In this document: piece by piece, positions 7,282 to 11,744 of the stretch
Numbering within the stretch: position 1 is the first letter of the stretch
Layout: the number at the start of each line of letters is the position of its first letter
Assembly (NCBI GenBank): GCA_042088875.1
Contig: JBELLF010000031.1
Location: 1 to 11,744, forward strand
DNA length: 11,744 nt
Source of the DNA: Marisimplicoccus framensis_A
Lineage (GTDB): Bacteria > Bacteroidota > Bacteroidia > Flavobacteriales > Flavobacteriaceae
Direction of reading: 5' to 3'
Notes under the pieces: generated by a model
Seen by the model: only the letters and a program-made list of their open reading frames with translations
The model's database searches: none
What the model was told of the DNA's origin: nothing
Program-made: the position numbers and the translations under genes

Positions 7282-7842
7282 ATGAATAATAAAATTGTAG
7301 TTTTTATATCTGGTAGGGGTTCGAACGCTATAAATATTATTAATTATTTTATTGATAATAGCGATTTTTATGTTTCACATGTCTTTTCAAATAATAAACA
7401 TTTTGATTTTGATAGTCATTTAAAAAACACAAATGTTAAATACTTTTTATTTGATGAAGATGAGATTAATGGTAAGGTTTTTGATGAACTTAAAAAGGTA
7501 AACCCTAAGCTAATAATACTTGCAGGTTTTTTAAAAAAAATTCCTTCGATATACTTAAATTTTTTTAAAAATAAAATTATTAATATTCATCCATCACTTC
7601 TTCCTAAGTATGGTGGAAAAGGAATGTATGGATTAAATATTCATAAAAAGATAATTGAAAATGAAGAATCTGAAACTGGTATTACTATTCACTATGTTTC
7701 AGAAGAATATGATTCAGGTAAAATTATATTTCAAAAAAAAATAAAAGTTGATAAATATGACACACCAGAAAAACTTGAAGAAAAAATTCATAAGTTAGAG
7801 TATGAATATTTTCCCAAGGTTATAGAATCTCTATTAATATAA
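7282..7842 (+). CDS. purN: Phosphoribosylglycinamide formyltransferase (GART)
   Basis: This enzyme transfers a formyl group from 10-formyltetrahydrofolate to glycinamide ribonucleotide, the third step of purine synthesis. At 186 residues it has normal length. Visible features are the N-terminal phosphate-binding GRGSNA (11-16), LAGF (80-83), the catalytic NIHPSLLPKY (Asn101, His103) and the catalytic Asp144 in EEYDSGKI. After PKY there is GGKGMYGLNIH instead of the shorter PGLHTH of the E. coli enzyme, an insertion of about five residues that I associate with Bacteroidota PurN. The frame is open upstream to a TTG at 7231, but the ATG at 7282 (MNNKIVVFISGRGSN) places the nucleotide loop at the usual distance from the N-terminus. 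It heads a rightward unit; rnhA begins 2 bases after its stop. purF, the first enzyme of the same pathway, lies three genes on. Confidence 0.95.
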   Translation: MNNKIVVFISGRGSNAINIINYFIDNSDFYVSHVFSNNKHFDFDSHLKNTNVKYFLFDEDEINGKVFDELKKVNPKLIILAGFLKKIPSIYLNFFKNKIINIHPSLLPKYGGKGMYGLNIHKKIIENEESETGITIHYVSEEYDSGKIIFQKKIKVDKYDTPEKLEEKIHKLEYEYFPKVIESLLI

Positions 7843-7844
7843 TT

Positions 7845-8306
7845 ATGAATAAGCCAATTACTATTTATACAGATGGTTCGTCGATTGGAAACCCTGGACC
7901 TGGTGGTTATGGAATAGTTATGTTGGTAGAAGGGGAAGATTATAAAAAAGAATTTAGTCAGGGATTCAAATTAACAACTAACAATAGAATGGAGCTTTTA
8001 GCAGTAATAATTGCTCTTGAAAAAATCAAAATTAAAAATTCTAATGTTACTATATTTACTGATTCAAAATATGTTTCAGATGCAGTTGAGAAAGGTTGGG
8101 TATTTAATTGGGAGAGAAAAAATTTTAAGAACAAAAAAAATCCTGATTTATGGATGCGATTTTTAAATATTTACAATAATCATAAAATTAAATTTCATTG
8201 GGTTAAAGGACACAGCAATGATTTTTATAATGATAGGTGTGATCTTTTAGCAAATAGTGCTGCCAAAAGTTCAAACTTGATTGAAGACTCAGGATATAAC
8301 AACTAA
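7845..8306 (+). CDS. rnhA: Ribonuclease HI
   Basis: This endonuclease cuts the RNA strand of RNA-DNA hybrids (R-loops and primers). At 153 residues it is a full-length, single-domain bacterial type enzyme. The metal-binding carboxylates are Asp10 (YTDGSSIGNPGPGG), Glu50 (NNRMELLA), Asp73 (FTDSKYV) and Asp133 (NDRCDLLA), and the flexible-loop His123 is in WVKGHS. The basic handle region is also present, at about residues 84-100 (GWVFNWERKNFKNKK). No N-terminal hybrid-binding domain is fused. The ATG lies 2 bases after the purN stop, and the next gene starts 10 bases downstream, so cotranscription is likely. Confidence 0.97.
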   Translation: MNKPITIYTDGSSIGNPGPGGYGIVMLVEGEDYKKEFSQGFKLTTNNRMELLAVIIALEKIKIKNSNVTIFTDSKYVSDAVEKGWVFNWERKNFKNKKNPDLWMRFLNIYNNHKIKFHWVKGHSNDFYNDRCDLLANSAAKSSNLIEDSGYNN

Positions 8307-8316
8307 AATTAATTCA

Positions 8317-9219
8317 ATGTCAAACAAATCATTATTAATAGTTGCTTCATTAGCGTATGATGGAATCGAAACTAGCGAGTACAAAGTTGATCGAACATTA
8401 GGTGGTGCAGGATCATTTATATGTTTGTCTGTAAAACATTTTGAATGTAATTCTTCAATAATATCAGTTGTAGGTAATGATTTCCACAATGAAGATCTAG
8501 AATTACTTAAATCATGTGGTGTAGACATATCAGGAATAGATATTATAAAAGATGATAAAACTTTTTATTGGAGCTGTATCTATAAAAATAATTTTAAAGA
8601 TAGAATAACAACAAAAACTGAATTGAATGTTATGGCTAACTTTAATCCAGTTATATCTAAACTAAACTCAACCCCTGACATTTTGTTGCTTGGTAATCTT
8701 CATCCAGAGATTCAGCTTAATGCTATAAAGCAAATAAAGAAAAAACCTGAACTTATTATTTTAGATACAATGAATTACTGGATTGAAAACTTTTGGGATA
8801 CTCTTAAGGAGGTAATCAATAATTCCGACTTAATTTCTATAAATGATGAAGAATCAGAAATGATAACAGGTGAGAAAGATCTTGAAAAAGCAGCAGAAGT
8901 TCTTCATAGTATGGGCCCTAAATTTGTCATAATTAAAAAAGCAGCAGATGGTGCTGAACTTTTTAATTTTGACAATAAATTTAAGTCTAATGCATTTAAA
9001 GTTGCAAAGGTAGTTGATCCAACGGGTGCAGGAGATTGTTTTATAGGAGGGATTGCAGGTTATCTTACTCAATCAGATGAAATTTCATTTAATACCATTA
9101 AATCTGCAATTGCTTATGGTACATCAATAGCCTCTTTTAATGTAGAAAATATGGGAACAAAAAACTTGTTAAATTTGTCAATGGATGACATTAAAATCAG
9201 AACCAATAAATTAAACTAA
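8317..9219 (+). CDS. PfkB/ribokinase family sugar or nucleoside kinase, substrate unknown
   Basis: This is a 300-residue member of the PfkB (ribokinase) fold. The N-terminal LGGAGSF (28-34) is the first PfkB signature region, and DPTGAGDCFIGG (234-245) is the second, with catalytic base Asp240 and the anion hole formed by GAGD. INDEES (175-180) and VIIKKAADGAELF (204-216) are the usual ATP-side elements. The substrate cannot be read from sequence: family members phosphorylate ribose, fructose phosphates, adenosine or other sugars. The ATG at 8317 gives MSNKSLLIVASLAYDGIET, typical of this Bacteroidota subgroup; an upstream TTG at 8281 would overlap rnhA and add a tail unlike the family. It ends exactly where purF begins. 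Tight placement between rnhA and a PurF-like gene suggests, but does not show, a role in ribose or nucleoside salvage linked to PRPP and purine supply. Confidence 0.9.
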   Translation: MSNKSLLIVASLAYDGIETSEYKVDRTLGGAGSFICLSVKHFECNSSIISVVGNDFHNEDLELLKSCGVDISGIDIIKDDKTFYWSCIYKNNFKDRITTKTELNVMANFNPVISKLNSTPDILLLGNLHPEIQLNAIKQIKKKPELIILDTMNYWIENFWDTLKEVINNSDLISINDEESEMITGEKDLEKAAEVLHSMGPKFVIIKKAADGAELFNFDNKFKSNAFKVAKVVDPTGAGDCFIGGIAGYLTQSDEISFNTIKSAIAYGTSIASFNVENMGTKNLLNLSMDDIKIRTNKLN

Positions 9220-11034
9220 GTGAGTGATCAGCTAAAACATGAATGTGGGATTTCATTGATCCACTTAAAAAAACCACTTGATTTTTATACACAAAAATAT
9301 GGTTCACACATGTATGGTGTGGATAAGATGTTTTTGATGATGGAAAAACAAAAAAACCGAGGCCAAGATGGTGCTGGTTATGCAAGTATAAAATTTGACT
9401 TAAATCCAGGGCAAAAATATTTTTATAGAGTAAGATCATTTGAACAACAGGCAATTCATTCAATTTTTAAAAAAATTAATAAAAAAGTGAATTCATTTAT
9501 AAAATCTGAAAAAATTCAAAAAGGTTCAAAGTCATTTTACGAACAAACTCCATTTTTGGGACAAGTTATGCTAGGACATGTCAGATATGGGACATATGGA
9601 AAAAATTCTATTGATTATGTTCAACCCATGATGAGGCAAAACAATTGGATGAACAGAAATCTTATACTTGCTGGTAATTTTAATATGACTAATACTGATG
9701 AACTCTTTCAAAGTCTTGTTAAACTAGGACAGCACCCAAGAGAACAGTCAGACACAATTACTATAATGGAAAAAATAGGACATTTCTTAGACTCTGAAGT
9801 AATTTCTGGATATAATAAATTAAAGAAAAAAGGTGTATTGAAATCTGAAATGCCTCCACTTATAGAAAAAGACTTAAATATTGAAAAAATCTTAAAAAAG
9901 TCATCAAAAAAGTGGGATGGAGGGTATGTAATAGCTGGTATGATAGGTCATGGAGACTCCTTTGTTATAAGAGATCCTCATGGAATCAGACCGGCATACT
10001 ATTTTGAAAATGATGAGGTAATTGCAGTAGCCTCTGAAAGACCTGCTATACAAACAGTTTTTGATGTTACATATTCTCAGATTCATGAGATTCCAAGAGG
10101 AAATGCTTTAATAATAAAAAAGGCTGGCAATACATCATTAAAAGAAATCTTAAGACCAAAACCAAAAAAATCTTGTTCTTTTGAAAGAATCTACTTCTCA
10201 AGAGGTTCAGATGCTGATATATATTTAGAAAGAAAAATGCTAGGAAGTTTACTCATTCCTCAGATAGAAAAATCAATAAAAAAGGATTATCAGAATACAG
10301 TTTTTTCATTTATACCTAATACAGCAGAGACATCTTTTTATGGCCTAATTGAAAAAGCTAACAAGAACAACCTAAGAGTTGAAAAAATTGCAATTAAAGA
10401 TGCAAAGTTGAGAACCTTTATTGCTGCTGATAAAGGACGGGAGGACCTAGTTGCTCATGTTTATGATATAACATATGGTGTTATCAAAAATTCAGATAAT
10501 CTTGTAATTATAGATGATAGTATTGTTCGAGGCACAACTCTTAGAAAAAGTATCCTTAAGATGTTATTAAGGTTAAATCCAAAAAAGATAGTCATTGTAT
10601 CAAGTGCTCCCCAGATTAGATACCCAGACTGTTATGGAATTGATATGGCAAGAATTGAAGATTTTATTGCATTTAGGGCTGCTGTTGAGCTTCATAGAGA
10701 TAGAGGGACAGCAGATAAAATAATTAAAGACACATATGATAAATGTGTTTTATCAATAAAACAAGCAGATTATGGAAAAAATCATGTTAAAAATATTTAT
10801 AAAGATTTTTCTCCTGAGCAGATATCATCTAAAATGTCAGAAATGTTAATTGATTCTGATTCAAAAATTGAATTAGATATAATTTTTCAAAAAGTTGAAA
10901 ACCTTCATAAAGCCTGTAGTAATCATAAAGGTGACTGGTATTTTACTGGAGATTATCCAACTTCTGGTGGAAACAAAGTTGTAAATCAAGCTTTCATAAA
11001 TTATGTTGAGGGTAAAACATCTAGAGCTTACTAG
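9220..11034 (+). CDS. purF: Amidophosphoribosyltransferase, long Bacteroidota type
   Basis: This enzyme has an N-terminal Ntn glutamine amidotransferase domain and a C-terminal phosphoribosyltransferase domain, as in PurF, which makes phosphoribosylamine from PRPP and glutamine. Visible features are Cys9 (HECGI, catalytic after removal of an eight-residue leader), NRGQDGAG (46-53), Arg122 in GHVRYGTYG, Asn153 in AGNFNMTN, Asp178 in QSDT, RDPHGIRP (251-258), ASERP (271-275), the PRPP loop IDDSIVRGTT (431-440) and RYPDCYGIDM (467-476). At 604 residues it is about 100 longer than E. coli PurF; relatives I recall from Flavobacterium are near 630. The C-terminal CxxC of the Fe-S Bacillus type is replaced by DWYFTGDYPT, so no cluster is expected. 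The oxyanion-hole Gly is replaced by Phe154. The start is GTG, directly abutting the upstream TAA, with no intergenic base. Function as the pathway enzyme is likely but inferred; a paralogue with another role is possible. Confidence 0.88.
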   Translation: MSDQLKHECGISLIHLKKPLDFYTQKYGSHMYGVDKMFLMMEKQKNRGQDGAGYASIKFDLNPGQKYFYRVRSFEQQAIHSIFKKINKKVNSFIKSEKIQKGSKSFYEQTPFLGQVMLGHVRYGTYGKNSIDYVQPMMRQNNWMNRNLILAGNFNMTNTDELFQSLVKLGQHPREQSDTITIMEKIGHFLDSEVISGYNKLKKKGVLKSEMPPLIEKDLNIEKILKKSSKKWDGGYVIAGMIGHGDSFVIRDPHGIRPAYYFENDEVIAVASERPAIQTVFDVTYSQIHEIPRGNALIIKKAGNTSLKEILRPKPKKSCSFERIYFSRGSDADIYLERKMLGSLLIPQIEKSIKKDYQNTVFSFIPNTAETSFYGLIEKANKNNLRVEKIAIKDAKLRTFIAADKGREDLVAHVYDITYGVIKNSDNLVIIDDSIVRGTTLRKSILKMLLRLNPKKIVIVSSAPQIRYPDCYGIDMARIEDFIAFRAAVELHRDRGTADKIIKDTYDKCVLSIKQADYGKNHVKNIYKDFSPEQISSKMSEMLIDSDSKIELDIIFQKVENLHKACSNHKGDWYFTGDYPTSGGNKVVNQAFINYVEGKTSRAY

Positions 11035-11097
11035 CATATAATTAAAAATAATTCCTAAATAAGTTTTATTTATTTTAAAAAATACCTAAATTGGTTA

Positions 11098-11129
11098 TAC
11101 CTGAACATAAATAGGTTAAGTTCATGGTA
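11098..11129 (+). other. Weak hairpin downstream of purF
   Basis: TACCTGAAC (11098-11106) can pair with GTTCATGGTA (11120-11129) as a nine-pair stem with one bulged T at 11125 and a 13-base loop. It lies in the 132-base convergent gap just before the strong terminator and could be part of the purF 3' untranslated region. It is short enough to be chance, and it lacks the U-tract of a terminator. Confidence 0.3.
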
Positions 11130-11140
11130 AGATTTGGGGC

Positions 11141-11168
11141 AAAAAAAGGGGATTCTTCCCCTTTTTTT
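11141..11168. terminator. Bidirectional intrinsic terminator between purF and sod
   Basis: This is a perfect inverted repeat: seven A plus GGGG (11141-11151), a six-base loop (11152-11157), then CCCC plus seven T (11158-11168). Read rightward it is a GC-stem hairpin followed by a U-run for purF; read leftward it has the same form for sod. The distal T-run includes the first two of the three bases (11167-11169) of the sod TAA stop, so one element ends both convergent transcripts with almost no 3' untranslated region for sod. Confidence 0.88.
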
Positions 11169-11744
11169 ATTGTAAAAACTTTTTGTTTACTTCTTCCCAG
11201 TTGATTACATTAAAAAATGCGTCAATATAGTCTGGTCTTCTGTTTTGATAATTTAAATAATATGCATGTTCCCAAACATCAATACATAAAACTGGAACAC
11301 CCCCACACCCATTTGGCATTAAAGGATTGTCCTGATTTGCAGTAGAGCATATCTCAAGTTTACCATCAGCATGAGCACATAACCATGCCCATCCTGAACC
11401 AAATCTTGTAGCAGCCGCTTTACTGAACTCATCTTTAAAATTTTCGAATGAACCAAAATTTGAATTTATAGACTCAACTATTTCTCCAGCTGGATTTCCA
11501 CCAGAATTTGGCCCCATTATTTCCCAAAATAGATTATGATTAAAATAACCACCACCATTATTTCTTAATCCACTGTTATTAAGGTCAAGAGATTTAAGAA
11601 TTTCTTCAATACTCTTACCATCATTTTTAGTACCTGAAATGATATTATTGAGATTATTTGTATAACCATTATGGTGTTTTCCATAATGGATTTCCATAGT
11701 TTTTGCATCTATGTTTGGTTCTAATGCATCAAAAGCATAATTTA
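11167..11744 (-). CDS. sodA: Superoxide dismutase, Mn-type (Fe/Mn family), 5' end cut by window
   Basis: This cytosolic enzyme dismutates superoxide to oxygen and hydrogen peroxide. The frame runs off the right edge. It carries NYAFDALEPNIDAKT before the Met at 11697, which is therefore internal; roughly ten N-terminal residues are missing. Metal ligands are the His of MEIHYGKHH, the His of FNHNLFW, and the Asp and His of DVWEHAYY; the gateway Tyr is in HHNGY. The Gly before the second ligand (NGGGYFNH) and the Gln in TANQDNPL place the metal-tuning glutamine in the C-terminal domain, as in Mn enzymes rather than Fe-type SodB, so Mn or cambialistic use is predicted. About 191 residues are visible of an expected 200 or so. 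The gene converges with purF and ends at the shared terminator. No signal peptide can be judged because the N-terminus is lost. Confidence 0.94.
   Translation of the reverse strand, partial: NYAFDALEPNIDAKTMEIHYGKHHNGYTNNLNNIISGTKNDGKSIEEILKSLDLNNSGLRNNGGGYFNHNLFWEIMGPNSGGNPAGEIVESINSNFGSFENFKDEFSKAAATRFGSGWAWLCAHADGKLEICSTANQDNPLMPNGCGGVPVLCIDVWEHAYYLNYQNRRPDYIDAFFNVINWEEVNKKFLQ

Noticed and set aside
8281..8316. TTG at 8281 as the kinase start, overlapping rnhA
   Set aside because: The extra residues are unlike PfkB N-termini, and the ATG at 8317 fits well.
8289..8528. Minus-strand open frames at 8289-8528, 8854-9072, 9197-9463 and 9904-10086
   Set aside because: All lie antisense within the kinase and purF genes, are short, and show no domain or independent signal.
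1..11744. Hidden mobile element, defence system, CRISPR array or RNA gene
   Set aside because: Genes fill nearly the whole window with recognised core functions; I saw no direct-repeat array, terminal inverted repeats, transposase, tRNA cloverleaf or rRNA segment.

Overview
The window looks like an ordinary core-gene stretch from an AT-rich, compact genome of the phylum Bacteroidota, most likely order Flavobacteriales. The evidence is gene content and order: a BatE-type TPR/SH3 protein; a divergent pair of units with acpP-fabF-(IPExxxVDY family gene)-pyk on one side and purN-rnhA-pfkB family-purF on the other; the unusually long PurF typical of this group; and a promoter-like TAnnTTTG box. 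No phage, insertion sequence, CRISPR array, tRNA or rRNA gene was seen, and no stretch longer than about 135 bases lacks a gene.

Layout. Positions 1-641 (+) hold the C-terminal part of batE, cut by the window edge. It converges with a cvpA-family membrane gene (633-1130, -), and the two coding ends overlap. pheS (1201-2205, +) diverges from cvpA and runs tail-to-tail, 5 bases apart, into an ALDH7-type aldehyde dehydrogenase (2211-3749, -). That gene is the last of a tight leftward series starting at acpP (7148): acpP, fabF, an IPExxxVDY family gene, pyk, aldehyde dehydrogenase. On the other side of a 133-base divergent control region, purN (7282), rnhA, a PfkB-family kinase and purF run rightward almost without gaps to 11034. 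A strong bidirectional terminator (11141-11168) separates purF from a leftward superoxide dismutase gene cut by the right edge.

How the genes fit together. The leftward unit joins fatty acid synthesis (ACP and its condensing enzyme) to the last step of glycolysis (pyruvate kinase) and an aldehyde-oxidising enzyme probably acting in lysine breakdown. The rightward unit carries two purine-synthesis enzymes (the PurF-type first step and the PurN formyl transfer), RNase HI and a sugar- or nucleoside-kinase relative.

The points most worth a second look are small-scale. The rnc gene that normally sits between fabF and the IPExxxVDY gene in this phylum is absent. The IPExxxVDY gene lacks any standard start codon at its expected N-terminus. 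The long PurF has a Phe where the glutaminase oxyanion-hole Gly normally is. The terminator overlaps the sod stop codon. I found no convincing new defence or mobile system and do not claim one.
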